Shown here piece after piece: positions 20,502-37,816 of a DNA stretch of 64,000 nucleotides; position 1 is the stretch's first letter; each line of letters starts with the position of its first letter. Below the pieces are notes generated by a model that saw only the letters and a list, made by a program, of their open reading frames with translations, had not been told where the DNA came from and made no database searches. The position numbers and the translations under genes were made by a program. This stretch comes from Psococerastis gibbosa. Lineage: Eukaryota > Arthropoda > Insecta > Psocodea > Psocidae. The stretch lies in contig OZ020484.1 of assembly GCA_963971405.1 (NCBI GenBank), forward strand, positions 16,988,001-17,052,000. Direction: 5' to 3'.

Positions 20502-23500
20502 ATGGAATGGTGGCTCTCATTCCTTGGGATTTTAGTTGGCACATTGGTGACCAGATTTCACAAGGTCACGGAGCCTGACCACGTGTGTTGGGACGAGACG
20601 CACTTCGGTAAGATGGCTAGCTGGTACATCAACAGGACATTTTTCTTTGACGTACATCCTCCCCTGGGAAAAATGCTAATCGCCTTGTCTGGGTACCTCA
20701 CTGGTTACGATGGAGAATTTCCATTTGACAAACCCGGCGACAAGTACGAAGATGTTAACTATTTCGGAATGCGTATTGTAAGTTCGAAAGGTTCAGTTAA
20801 AATAAAGTTGGAAAAGTTCATGTTAAAATCATTTGTTTAATTACTTACGTTTAAATTAATAATCAAAGGGCCTTGATATGCTGCATTTCATGGAAGTAAT
20901 TATCGTTAGAAGAACGTCTAATGTTCTTAATGTTTTGGAATATGTAATAACTTGATACTATAAATTATTAATCTATTCGTCTGTTCGCTGGCATTATAAT
21001 TTTTGTGCTTTTAAGGGAAGAAAATATTCAGCAGTAGAAAAAGCATTTTCTGTTTTTGCGTTATTAACGCTGAGTAGTTTTGTTATATGACGAGATAGTA
21101 GAGTTGTCAACATTTTTCTCGTCAAATAACAGTATATTACCGTACATCAAAGTTAGACTCGAAAATTATAGTACAATGAAAAACAAAGTATGCATGAATG
21201 CGTCACTGAACGCCATTTTGATCAAGGTCAAATTAAGAGCATAATTATAAGCACCGTATAAAATCGGCACTAGTAAAGCTGAAACTTGAATCATCTCTTT
21301 TTTTCAGTTTTGTACGTTTCTTGGAGCTTGTATCGTTCCCTTTTCATACCTCACAGTATGGGAATTGACCAAATCAATAACCGCGGCGTTTTTAGCTGGG
21401 CTATTTATCTTATGTGGTAAGTATAAGGCCAAGTATACACGGGCGATCGCGACGCCGGGGACGCGCTGGGAACTTTGTCATTGAAGCAAATGGCTAGTTC
21501 GTAGTTGGAAAACCATAAAGCCAAGCTTAGAAGATTTCAGAGACTGGCGTGAAGCCGATCCCATACAGTTAAACGGCTTTCCCCTCGACACGCTTCAACG
21601 TTAGAAATCTTTCGAAGTTAATTCAGAAAGAAAGCCTATCACCAGACCATTTGTTCCCATGATAAATTTCTCAATATGTCACAGGCTGCGAACCTCCGTG
21701 TGTACCGGGCTTAATTTGTGTTTTTTAGGTTCTTCATTCCGCTGAATGAGAACTATGATATTGCCTTGAATACAGCGGCGTAGCCAGAATTTTTTTAGGG
21801 GGGGGGGGTGCACAGTTTTCAGGTTCTTGAAAAGAAATAGGCCTGAAATTGTGGAGTTTTACACATTTTGATGTATATATACGTCTTGTTTAGGTTTTAC
21901 AGCCGAAGAATAGTAGACCTACTGCAAGAAAGGAAGGCCCGGGGGTCTCCTTCGGGGGAATTATTCTGAAAAATAATAGGCCCAAAATAGTGGAAATTAC
22001 GCGATTTGAAAGCAGTTATGTTCATATTTTACATGTATAGAATATTACAGCTAACAAGGGGGGCTCGGGGTCTACCGCGGGGAATGTTTTTTAAAAGATA
22101 GGCCTGAAATAGTTTGTTGGCAAAAAAATTTGATTTTGCAGACGATAACTTTATTAACAAAACTGGAAACAGGGGTACCGGGGTCTCCCCGGGGAATTAA
22201 AAAAAAATATCTGAAAAATTTGCTGTTTTTTTTTTTTTGGGTGGGGGGGGGGGGTCCGGACCCAGCTGACCCCCCTTTGGCTACGCAATTGCTTGAATAA
22301 AGGTTAGCTGTCAGTGAAATCAAGTCTACAGGTTGTTCTGCGAGGTTTTTATTATTTCTGTCTATATTGGTAGAGATTTTAGTATCCTAATGGAGAAGTA
22401 CTCATTTGGTTTCATGCGTCCGTCAACGTTTTTTGTGAGAATTACATGAAAGTAATTAAGGAATTCACGAGGCGGAAAGCCAGAACATATTTAGCAATTT
22501 TCTTATCTTTTCAGATGTTGGAATGATAACTCTAAATCAGTACATCCTTCTCGATCCAATTCTTCTCTTTTTCGTGACTGGCTCTGTGCTCGGAATGGTT
22601 AAAGTACGAGCTCTTCAGGAATTGGCGTTTCAACCAGTGTGGTGGTTTTGGCTTGTCTGGACTGGAATCATGCTGGCTGGATCGGTTAGCGTAAAATTTG
22701 TCGGGCTCTTCGTTGTTCTTCTTGCCGGCTTGTACACCATTGCTGAGCTGTGGGAGCTATTGGGTGATATGGCTAAACCAGTGGTGGGTATATCTATTTC
22801 TCTTTACAAAAACGAGTGTAATCCTTTTTTTATTGCAACAATAGAAGCAAGGTTTTTTACTTTACTTAACTTAATTTAACTCTCTGCCTCTCTAAACAGT
22901 CAATAATTTAGACAAAACGTTTATTTCCATGAAATTAAATGGAACTTTTGTATTTGTCCAGTATCTATATGCAATGCTGATGTAGTAGCTCTTGCCTTCT
23001 ACTGTGCACTGCTATTTGCAAGAGGCTGTCTACAGTTTTATTAGTATTTAGTCAAAATTCAGGTTTTTTTGTGTTCCAGTCTGTAACATTAAAGCACTTC
23101 TGTGCTCGTGCACTATGTCTCATCATTCTTCCGTGCCTGTTGTACATGGCTTTCTTCTACATGCACTTGGTTGTGCTGGACCGCAGTGGAAGTGGAGACG
23201 GGTTCTATTCGTCTGCTTTCCAGTCGACGCTCAAAGGAAATTCACTTCATTATGCATCTATGCCTGCACAATTGGCCTACGGAGCAATCATCACTTTAAA
23301 AAATTCTAGGACGGGTGGAGGGTATCTACACTCACATTGGCATTTGTATCCCGAAGGTGTTGGAGCTAGGCAACAGCAGGTATATTGAAGAGTTTCTATT
23401 TTCGGAGGTATTTTGGGTTACTTTCTAGTCCAAAAGAGAACCAAGATACTTTCAGAACAATGATTAATTCAAATAAATCTCACCCGATGCCAAGGAACTG

Positions 23501-26500
23501 GCAAATTTGCTCTTAACGTCGTCAAGTGTGACCAGATTATAGTGTCTTGATTCTGAAGGCCTGGAAAGTGTCCGAACTAATCGGAAAGTACCAGAACTGC
23601 AAAATCATTTGCTATCTTTATCGATTCCGACAAATATTAGACCTTGTGGTCAAAATTTTGATAGCAAAGGAGCCTTTATTAATAGTATTGCCTATTCCGC
23701 ATTGGATTCTTTTTTAGTTTAGTAAAACAGTCGGCTTTAATTATGAACGTAGTATTGATAGATCTTAATATTAACAAGAAGAGCTCTTCCTAACTCAAGA
23801 AACCGTCGGCCACATCTTAAAGATTTGTCAGAACCTACCTACATTATAAGTAAATACTCCAAAACCATCTCTTTTTGCCTGATTGACTGTAGTTACTGTT
23901 AGTTTATCGCTAGTGGCATTAATTGTTTTTAGATTACAACATATACGCATAAGGACGATAATAATAAGTGGCTGATCAAATACTACGATAAAGATGAAAT
24001 TGGCGACGGCGTAGAATTCGTAAAAAATGGAGACTTAATTCGCCTTGAACACCAAACTACTAGAAGAAATCTGCATTCGCATCGTGAGCCGGCACCCCTG
24101 TCTACCAAACAACTGCAAGTTACTGGATACGGCGAAGTATGTGTCATTTCAAGACTCGGTACTAAGCACTCGAATTTTTAATTGCACCGCCAATTGCTAG
24201 GCTGGATGTTGGTTAGGTTGTTGGTGTTAGACGTTTATGATTTCCAAATATTTGTTAATTAAAGAAGGCCCGGGTATTGCTGAAGAAATTAATTATTTCC
24301 TCGTTCTACTGATTAAAAGTGGTCTTATGAAAAATTTGTAAAGAAAAACAAGCTTTCTAAAAAAGCAGATCATTTACCCGACTGATTTGCCGCTAACTAT
24401 TCTGTAAAATCAGTTTAATGCAATTTTCACGTTATTCTCAAGCAATAATTTTTTGCAATGAAAATTTATTTTTATTTGTTTTTCCTAAGAGCATTATTAT
24501 TTTTTAACTTTCTGGCCATGTTGCGAGTGCGAGGATTTAATAAATTTCGCCAAGAATGGCCGGACTTGCTTACAAAATATTTGGAAATTATCTGCCTCAT
24601 CGGGGTAGCAAAGTATAGCTCCATTGAATCTTGATATGCAACGATAATAAAATAGAATATAAGGCGCCAAATCATATGCTAAGTATTGCCGATGGTGGTG
24701 AAACTTGGCAGCCCTGCGATGGGGGAAATGACGGAAGAAGCGTTTCCACTTGCCATAAAAACCAAATAGCGGCAAATGAATAATAGAACAGGCCCAATAA
24801 GTTTCTGCGCATTTGGTTCGCAATCTAACTAGTTTGTTTTTACTGTATTAGGCTTATGGTGAGTACCACCCACTTACACGAGAATCGGTTGCTTATCCAG
24901 CCCGCCTGATATGAAGTTTACGTTTTGATATTCTCCAATATTGCCAAAAATCATACATATGGCGGCTATTCCACTTGTCAATATTCCGTCATTTGTGCAT
25001 CAATAATTGATGAGATTTATGTTTTAATTAGACTTACTGTATGTAGATACTTTACTTATTTATTATAAATTAAGTTATAATATGGTAGAGACTGATTATT
25101 GATTCATAAATTACGGAATATTGACAAGTGGAATAGCCGCCTAAACTGTACATATATATATATATATACATATATGCATTATATTGTATCATATAACATA
25201 TTAACCAATATTGACGCCAATGGCTGTGTGGCGATATTATTAGGATATAACTGTGTGGAGTCGAACGTTTAAAGTGTTGGATTTCTGCGGCCAAACAAAA
25301 AAGATTCAATATATTTTATTTTATTACTGTGCGTACTTACAACATAGACGAACGGAAGTGGACTGGTCAACTTGGGAAAAAATTCCTTTTTTTGAACGGA
25401 GCATTGCATTTTCTTACTATAAACATGGCCGGGATTATGGAGAGTTTAAATTAATCCGAAAATATAGTATACGTACAGTACATACGTTGAGTGTAAGAGA
25501 GGGCTTTATTGCCCTAACTCCGCTAGGTTGGCTTAGTAATGAAAAAAGTCAATATTTATTTATTTTATATACATTGTGTGCCTATTACTGAACTACATTT
25601 CAGAATGGAACTGGCGATGCTAATGATGTTTGGAAAGTCGTAATTGAAAAAGGTCACGATGGTGAAATTGTGGAGACGGTCAAGTCTAAGCTACGTTTGG
25701 TGCATTTTCTCCAACAATGTGTTCTTACTGCTTCTTCTAAGCAGCTTCCCAAATGGGCCTACGAACAACAGGAAGTCTCTTGCAATCCAAACCTTAGAGA
25801 TCCCAATGCCCTGTGGAATGTTGAATATAACTATTTTCCAACACGTAAGTGCATTATATGATCAGTTTGGCGTAAGTAGCCATTAGGTGCCTACCATTTG
25901 GCTACCTAACAAGCAAGCATATGTTTTAACCATAAAACTGAACGACCCCTGTTTGTATTGAACACAACCAACACGTATTTTACGCCATGACTCCGTTGGC
26001 TTTAAACGTTACCCTACGGTACAGTACTATCGAAAACCAAAGGCTTTCATGGCCGGAGTCTGATCATGGAACAGGTGAATCTGGATCGTGATGGGCTCTG
26101 AGATTAAATGCTTGAAGTCGAAGTACTATTTTAGTATCATTGAATATGTCGACTGTAGCTTTTCAGATCGATCATGGCCACTTTACCACATTTACATCTA
26201 TTAAAAGAGCCTTTCAGCTAATTTAAGAAATTCATAAATATGTAAGCACCAAAAAGTAATAGTATTTTTTTTTTTTCAGTGCCTACGGTTAGCTTTACGG
26301 TACATGCCCCAGGTTTTTTTGAACGCTTCCTTGAAAGTCACGCAGTTATGTTACAAGGTAATGCTGGATTGAAGCCCAAGGAGGGTGAAGTGACCTCACG
26401 GCCTTGGCAGTGGCCTCTGAATTATCGGGTAACGTAAAAATTGTTAAATGAGTGGGATTTAAAAAGAATTTCAGATATTGGTTATTACTTATCAAGTTAA

Positions 26501-28716
26501 ACAATGTTTGTTAGAGAATACTGGGGCCTACGTCAATGAGCTAGGAAACTATTGTGTTACTATTTGTCATTCCCATTTGTGGTTCTTCAAGGGCAAACAT
26601 GACAAAAGAAAACGGCAAAACGAAATTGAGCTTTATTTTCCTGAACAATAAGAGACTGCAGAATATAATTTTTAACTCTAACCAGTATCACCTCATACAG
26701 AGCGTATGTTTTGGTTGTATTCAATATCTGGTAGGAAAGTTTAAATTATTATAAGGACCGAGGCACGTTATTTAAAATAAATAATGGATTTTCTTCTTTT
26801 TTGAACTGTACTGTCTACGTCTGGGGCCTCCAGATAATTTTGAAGTGAATTTTGCTTTGCTACGTAATATTCCTGAGCGTTTCTGTGTGGCTGTAGGCCT
26901 AGTATTGTACAGTAATCATTATTGTCCTTTTTAGGCTATATTTACTGCCTTATTATTTTCCATATATTTCTGAAAGTGAAATAGGTAATAAGAGAAATTC
27001 AATTTTTCCAGGGCCAGTTCTTCTCCGGCAATATGTACAAAATCTACCTCCTTGGAAACCCAATAGTTTGGTGGGGAAATTTATTATTCTTACCATTGGC
27101 GCTACTTTTGCTGGCATACGACGCCATTATAGAAAAAAGGCGGATTGCAGAGATTGACCCACTTAATGGTTAGTGATACGAACTACTCCGGGACTGGCTG
27201 TAATACTGTTGCGCATGATTACTGATGGACAATACTATAGATCTGTTTCCTATAGAAATGCAACATGACGGTTATGCATGCTGCGTATGTAGGGATCGCC
27301 TGATAATTTGGCTTAGTCTCTGACTCAGGCCTACGATTTAAAATCACAGATAGAACAATGGTACCTTGAAGTAGTTTTGCATTTATTTTATTGGTTAATG
27401 TGACTCCGCCTTTACCCAACAAACCTTATGTAGGTACTAGGCGTGGGACCTATTTTTAGGACTATAAAATTATACACAATACAGTTTCTGAAATGTTATG
27501 ATTACAGAGTCACGCAGAAGGACAACTCAAGGCTGTCGATGGTTATTTCTTGGCTGGATTCTTCATTACCTGCCATTTTGGGCTATGGGCCGTATTCTTT
27601 ATTTCCATCATTATTTTCCGGCGTTGTACTTCAGTTCGATGCTTTCAGGAGTAACCTCAGCATATTTATTGAAGTGCCTTCCGTATATTTTACCGGACGC
27701 CTTGGCATCAACAGCAAGACACACTGCCCTAGCATTTCTGGTGTCCGTCTCGTGCTACAGGTGAATATCTCAAACCTTATGCCTGGGAGAGAGGGGACAT
27801 TCGCTCCCGAAAAGGATATTTTTGGAATATGTGGAGCCTCCAACCACGTCTTGTTCGACCAATAATCAGAGCACGCCTTGGTCGCTTCCAAGTAACAAAT
27901 TCCCATAGAAATTTATTTAACTACGTAGAATGCTGGGTACCATAACATCCCTTACGGGGCACCACTTACCATAAGCGAACTATCAGAAATAAAAGAACCA
28001 ACGTAAAAAATATCGAAGTCTCAAACATTGCAGCATAGCAAAATAGGTAACGGATAGACTGAAATGCATTTTTTTTTGTAAATAGCCTTGTTGGAAATGA
28101 AACGAAAATACGAGTTATGATGATGATGATTTCATGAAATTATGGTCAAAGCTTTACAATGTGACACTAAATGTGAAGAAGATATTGTCCTAAGGCGGGG
28201 ATTCCACCGACCGGCTAGGGCTAAATACAAAAACGGTGACGTGGTAGCAGACATTCAAGACTTAGGCGGGGTTTCCACCGACCTCGCATTGCAAAATGCA
28301 AATGACATTGACGGAAATGTTCGTTTTTCTTTTTATAGAAATCTATTAAAATGTTTGTAATTAACATATCCCATGACGCCATTTTTTAATTTTAGTTAGT
28401 TTGTTTGTGATTTTACTCTATGATCATTGATCAATTTTAACTATGGCATAGAGTAAAACAAACATTTCCGTCAATGTCATTTGCATTCTGCAATGCGAGA
28501 TCGGTGGAAACCCCGCCTAAGTCTTGAATGTCTGCTACCACGTCACCGTATTTGTATTTAGCCCTAGCTGGTCGGTGGAATCCCCGCTTAACATTGCAAT
28601 TAATTTTCAGCTTTTATCTATTCTCTCCTCTGGCTTATGGCATCACTAATCTGAATACAAATGAGTCAACATCTGTAATGCACTCTTTACGATGGCTCGA
28701 TACGTGGGAATTTTAA
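20502..28716 (+). CDS. POMT2: POMT2, protein O-mannosyltransferase 2
   Basis: Ten exons join in frame: 20502-20777, 21308-21416, 22515-22783, 23080-23379, 23933-24136, 25604-25844, 26280-26428, 27012-27168, 27508-27760 and 28611-28716 (TAA), giving 687 residues against 750 in human. The PMT catalytic loop is intact ([24 protein letters not shown]), followed by [12 protein letters not shown]. The MIR region contains [32 protein letters not shown] and VTGYG. Multi-span helices follow, then [17 protein letters not shown] and a C-terminus [10 protein letters not shown] almost identical to vertebrates. Family knowledge: with POMT1 it transfers mannose from dolichyl-phosphate-mannose to Ser/Thr of alpha-dystroglycan and other proteins in the ER. 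An acceptor-like TTGATTCAG directly precedes the ATG and an in-frame stop lies just upstream, so an N-terminal exon of about 50 codons may be missing from this model. Confidence 0.95.
21425..21712. repeat. MITE family D copy in POMT2 intron 2
   Basis: It starts GGCCAAGTATACACGGGCGATCGCGACG and ends CCGTGTGTACCGGGCTTAA, inverted versions of each other with divergence. The body shares GAAGCAAATGGCTAG and AGAAGATTTCAGAGACTGGCG with other members. Confidence 0.58.
21777..22286. mobile_element. G-run element with GGCGTAGCCA termini, POMT2 intron 2
   Basis: The left end GGCGTAGCCAGAATTTTTTT and right end TTTGGCTACGC are inverted. Just inside each end are long G runs. Internally, three imperfect repeats carry GGGGTCT followed by a CCGGGG-like motif and AATAGGCC(T/C)(G/A)AAAT. 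The same internal motif occurs at about 57310-57370. There is no coding capacity. The superfamily is undetermined. Confidence 0.65.
24672..24800 (+). repeat. MITE family E, partial copy in POMT2 intron 5
   Basis: It contains ATGCTAAGTATTGCCGATGG, GGGGGAAATGACGGAAGAAGCG and GCGGCAAATGAA, matching one arm of the element at 15351 and its right flank. Confidence 0.6.
24961..25141. mobile_element. Foldback MITE in POMT2 intron 5
   Basis: The arms GGCGGCTATTCCACTTGTCA and complement are about 50 bp with subterminal ATTCCGTCATTTGTGCATCA. TAA follows the right end; the left flank is ATAT. It has the ends of the element at 60307 but the ATTATAAATTAAGTTATAAT core of the element at 13828. Confidence 0.85.
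25486..25562 (+). mobile_element. SINE family A, 3' fragment in POMT2 intron 5
   Basis: Only the tail part is present: GAGTGTAAGAGAGGGCTTTATTGCCCTAACTCCGCTAGG and TTGGCTTAGTAAT, then TATTTATTTATTTTA. The pol III boxes are missing, as expected for a 5'-truncated retroposed copy. It ends about 40 bp before exon 6. Confidence 0.8.
27928..28058 (+). repeat. Dispersed repeat C, copy 1 (POMT2 intron 9)
   Basis: It shares ACCATAAGCGAACTATCAGA, AAAAAATATCGAAGTCT and ACATTGCAGCATAGCA with 47726-47850. Family unknown. Confidence 0.65.
28194..28588. mobile_element. Composite foldback MITE ending 22 bp before POMT2 exon 10
   Basis: The outer arms GGCGGGGATTCCACCGACCG and complement are flanked by TAA (28191-28193, 28589-28591). 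The 17-mer is at 28238-28254 and inverted at 28528-28544. A second palindrome (28265-28517, arms GGCGGGGTTTCCACCGACCT) sits at the exact centre, between GACTTA and TAAGTC. The same outer-inner arrangement occurs at 8845-9386. Confidence 0.9.
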
Positions 28717-29175
28717 TTTTGGAGTACTGAATACGGTCGCCAAACAAACGTCAAACGATGACCTAAAGAGGTGTTGAATGAATATAATACTGAGGTAAGA
28801 TTGTGACAGTGCCCTGCGGGCATCATCCCCGTGAAATATCATGCAGCCTACAGATTTGATCAGCACTGAGACAGTTGGATTCAGCCTGTTTTAGGGAATA
28901 TTTATTTCAAAGGACAAAGTTTTTAACGTGCCTCTATATTATTTACTTGCAATCTAATGCAATTGGTGACACGGTCGATCCGGCTCTGGCTGGTAAGGGA
29001 CTACAATATTTGTAATGTAATTGTATTGCTCTGATTTGTTAATAAGGAACCGAAGACTGAGACATGTAAATTTTAAAAATAGGCGGGAAATGGACATTTT
29101 TGTCTTCTGCTACAGTGTTGGTGTCATGGCGGCTACAATAATTTTCTATTAAATTTGTCGCTAAATATCCAAATA
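28717..29175. other. POMT2 3' flank and upstream region of the small gene
   Basis: No gene is seen. A weak T-rich stretch precedes the ATG at 29176, and no TATA box is evident. Any POMT2 poly(A) signal is not obvious. Confidence 0.5.
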
Positions 29176-29403
29176 ATGAGTGCAAAAGAGAGTAAAATTG
29201 TTCCCTTTATGAGAAGAAATATTGTAATGATCGTAATGCTACCTATGCTCGGCTTTTTACATTGGGGTTGGGGGAAGATGCAAGATAATCCAATTTTCGT
29301 CAAAGATTACGACAGAAAACCCCATCCTTTTTGGCAAGTTGTGGATGATGTAAAAAACGATGTGCTGTCTTCCAATTCAAAATCGACAAATGAAGAGAAG
29401 TAG
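29176..29403 (+). CDS. Small single-pass membrane protein, 75 aa, unidentified
   Basis: This is an intronless ORF starting at the first true ATG in AATAATGAG. Residues 1-15 are basic and polar (MSAKESKIVPFMRRN), residues 16-31 are hydrophobic (IVMIVMLPMLGFLHWG), then a charged tail has PIFVKDYDRKPHPFWQVVDD. A basic N-terminus, one helix and a short charged tail are common in small mitochondrial inner-membrane or ER proteins, but I cannot name a family. An AATAAA lies at 29490-29495, about 90 bp past the stop, which supports a real transcript. A chance ORF is possible but less likely given the composition and poly(A) signal. Confidence 0.6.
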   Translation: MSAKESKIVPFMRRNIVMIVMLPMLGFLHWGWGKMQDNPIFVKDYDRKPHPFWQVVDDVKNDVLSSNSKSTNEEK

Positions 29404-31160
29404 GTAGACACTTGTTTTATTTGTATTTAGTTATCTATCTATTTATTAAATTTTATATTTTGATGAAACTTCTATCTACAATAGATTAGAATAAAATGTA
29501 TTAGCCCTAATACTTGTACCTAACCAGTGTCATAAAAATTATACATTCTATAACGGTGCAGTAGAATGTAATTTACTACATAGACGAGGTGAAAATCCGA
29601 TATCTATTGTATGTACAGTAGTTAGTTTAATCAGAATTCTTTTCTAACCCGTGACAGTGGGAGAAAATTTACAATGATGATGTTTCCAACGTCCAAGCCG
29701 ATGTTTAATTCTCGATTGAATTGAAAAGACTCAATATTACGAATATGTAAACAAATCTACCATATTCTGCAGAATTTATCACTTTTGATTTGCCACTTAG
29801 AATAAGGCGATTGTCACAGATTGAGGTAAATGTTGAATTTACCCAGGAGCGTAATTTCTATATTTTTCAGGGGGGAGGGGGGTAAGACAACAATCAAGTA
29901 CATTTTTAAACATGTCCATGTGGGAGACCGGAGCCGTGGTCGATACCTAGATAGGTAGCCTAGGTAGGCTAGCCATCACGTTGGCCTCAAATTAAATACA
30001 CGATCCAAAAGTGTAATTTGTATTCTTTTATAAATTAATGTAATGAATACCTACCTAATGTATCTAACAATGCAAAAACTCTTTATTATACTGAATACTG
30101 ATAGATCTAATTCTAAATGATACTATGAAAAAGAAAAAGCACAGCCGATAAATAATTTCATCTTAAAATGAATTATTCTGTATTGATTTACTGATAATTA
30201 ATTAATAAACGTTACTACCCTAGTATAAGTTGAAAGCTTACGTACTGCATATATCAGTTAATAATTGAGTAACAGCTGCAATATATTGTATGTCGATGAA
30301 AATTCAAAGCACAATTAGTGGCTTGTCATAATATACTATCATATACATAGTCCTGGTTTTAATCCACTAAGTACGACGCATCTCCCACATTTTTATCTAT
30401 TTTTTTTTTTTATAGAGGCACTTGAAAAATTGTTGTGAATATTCGTATTCACAACAATTGAATTCACAAGAAATTGAATTCATAACGTCGCAAACTATAA
30501 TAGTGTGTTGACACTTGACGTACATATCCTTTCAGCAAACATAACCAATAGACTTCTATGGCTTATCCTACTGAGTTCTTTGACCCTTTGATGCACATAT
30601 GTTAGCTTTTTTCTATCTTAAGGTTATTTCTTGCTGGCTTAAGCAGGGGCGTTGTGAAGGCATTTTGGTTAGGGGGGGGGGGGGAACCCATTAATTTCCC
30701 AACTCCACTAACAAGTTTGCCAACTAAAAAATTCGTTTTTTTTTACTACCGTTCGAGCTTAATTTAATCCTAGCCTGTTGTAGGAGGGGGGGGGGCGCAA
30801 TTGACCTATAAGGCTACCTATTATAGAACTTCGAAACGCCCTTGGGCCTAATAGCGAGCTAGGCATTGCTACGCCATTGGGCACATTCTAGCTAGTGAAC
30901 AGTGGAAAAATGGGCTAAATCTCAACTGGGGGTCGTTGCCATGATTGGTTCGCTGCAGTAACATATTGCATAAGCCCACCAAAAACTTTACTACCGGTGA
31001 ATAGGGACGTAAGGGTCAACTCGGGACAAAACTTCCGTTTTAGTTTCGTTGCAGTTTCCTTCGTTTTTGATTTAGTTTTAGAAAAATCTGAATTTTGCCC
31101 TCAACTCTAACAATAGCGGTTTTGTCCCTATTCACCCGTTTTTACGGTACTACTAACATC
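29404..31160. other. Intergenic region, small gene (+) / CDKL (-), convergent
   Basis: No gene is seen. It contains a G-run fragment (29840-29885), AT-rich unassigned DNA, a 14-bp stem with a TTCG loop (30428-30459) and a G-run element fragment at 30644-30886. Confidence 0.6.
30644..30886. repeat. G-run element fragment
   Basis: It starts GGGGCGTTGTGAAGGCATTTTGG with a long G run and ends GCATTGCTACGCCATTGGG, a diverged version of the termini of the element at 21777. A second G run lies at about 30785. Confidence 0.5.
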
Positions 31161-35758
<4,598 letters not shown>

Positions 35759-37816
35759 GCTCGTAAAGTCTATTCCTCTGCAATGATATAGAGCAAACTC
35801 ATACAGTATATACTGTTAATTCACTATCGTCGTATATAAATACGAACCTTAGCCCAAACTCCAAAACCTAGTGATAAACCGGCTATTTAAAAATGTCACA
35901 CCGCGATTACTATGACCTTTCATTGTTCTATTAGTTCCACTATTTGTTTATTGATAGCCTACATGAATAGAAGACTTAAAAGGTTAAAAAGTAAAATTAG
36001 GCAATTAGGCAGAAAATCGTACGACGTTCAGGATGAAAGTTTCGGTTAGAAAATGTAGTTTTCACTTTAATCACAAGCTGACAAATCAGCACATAAAGAC
36101 AACGTCTTCAGCTTGAAATAAAATGTCCAGGAATGAGCACGACACTATGGCGCTTAAAAATAACACATTTTCCAATTTGCGTTGACGTAGAATGGATCCG
36201 AATTCTATTCGTGCTTGTGGAAGTCCATTATTCTTACTGGTTGATGCCATCTTTCTTCGGTGGCCTGCGGACTGCGGAAATAACATGCAGCGCTCCGTCT
36301 GCACGCAAAATGCAAATTGGTTCGAGATCACGAAACTGTGGGGTGTCATGTTATTAATAAGTTTTACTGGGCTAGCCCAACTTGTACAGTTTATTCGGTC
36401 CTGTGAAAAAAAAAATGATATTGATGGGCACCACTTGGAAGCGGTACAATATTTCGTGCGCAACCCACAGTAACCTTCATTCCATGATAACGGATAGAGT
36501 TTGTATATTTTGATAGCAGGTATAGGCTACCATCGTAACATGACAAAAAGTGGGTCATTTTACAGTGAGAGTTGACATGCTGCAGCATTCGCTGCCGAAA
36601 GCATACCTATAAAGTGCATTGAATCATTGCAAATTAATTTTTAATTTAAGTCGTTATTATTTACAAAGATAAGAAATTAACGTGGCGAGGTTTTGTAATA
36701 CTGTATGTACAATGATAGCGGACAAGTCGGGAGGTTGCCTCGCACGGCGTTGGCATGAGGGAGCACTTCAGCCTTTGTTCACTGATGTAAAAAATTAAGA
36801 AAATACACGAATTATTATTATTATTAAACACTTTTGTGCAATAACTACCCAGTATAGGTAGGCCTACTTAATTTTGATCTAAAAATTTTCTTGTAGAATG
36901 TGAGAAATGGATTTAGGCAATTTTATGCAAAACGGGATCATTGGACCTGAAAATATTATTGACAGTTACAGAGCAACACGCAGGAGAAATATCTGAAAGG
37001 AAAGAAAGGAAAATTGGTACACCCCTTACGTTTGGAAAAAAATAAAAAAAAATTCTTAGGAGGAGGAGGGCCCATTGATGGATGCGCCAATGAGTTAAAT
37101 TCAAATGTAACTTAGGAACGGAACAGAAAAGAATGGAGGCTCACATGTGACACCGAGGCAACTGGAATTGATTTTAGACTATGATGATGAAATGAAACAT
37201 ACAAAATGCTATTCCATCCTCTAAATCAATTGATTTAACCGTAGCCTTTTCACTTGTTAACGTAACTAATTTCCAATTGTGTTTTTAAAAAGTGCTATTT
37301 TATGTTAAGAAGTTTAAAATTGAAGCAATATAGAGAAAGAAACGAAGATCTGTATTGCTAGGTACTGCTACTCGCTCTGAACTATTCACTATTTCACCAG
37401 AGTTTTTAACAAACCTACTTCTTCAACAAGATTTAATGATTACAGTAGATAGCCTACCATTAATTTTACAAGTCTATACCCTGTTGCACTGCAGCTTTGT
37501 CTGACTGGAGTTATAATGTATCCTTATCTGCGGTCGCGGATCATTGTAGTATGATACTGATCATTAACATTCACAGTTAACTAGGTAGGTACTTGTAAAT
37601 TGCTGTCGAGCGTTTATAAAGTGACACCTGATATCAATATGTATATAAAGATTTGGTTATTGAAGTGAACGAAAGCAGCACCCCGCACGGCATTCACCAA
37701 CTGTTCCACCAGCACTTATCCTCGATAGCACCTAGTCATGCGATCTCAACTGCATGTGCCATGCGCGGGGCTTCTGTGTTGCCACCGTTGCATGGGTGAC
37801 CGGTCGATTTTCCAAC

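Noticed and set aside
36260-36330. Candidate upstream coding exon for CDKL (MAST before a GTAAGA donor, minus strand)
   Set aside because: Joining it to 35777 gives an immediate stop in that phase, so at most it is 5' UTR.
36192-36473. 93-codon plus-strand ORF with one hydrophobic segment upstream of CDKL
   Set aside because: No recognisable family, no splice or poly(A) context, and an overlapping minus-strand ORF of similar length. Chance cannot be excluded.
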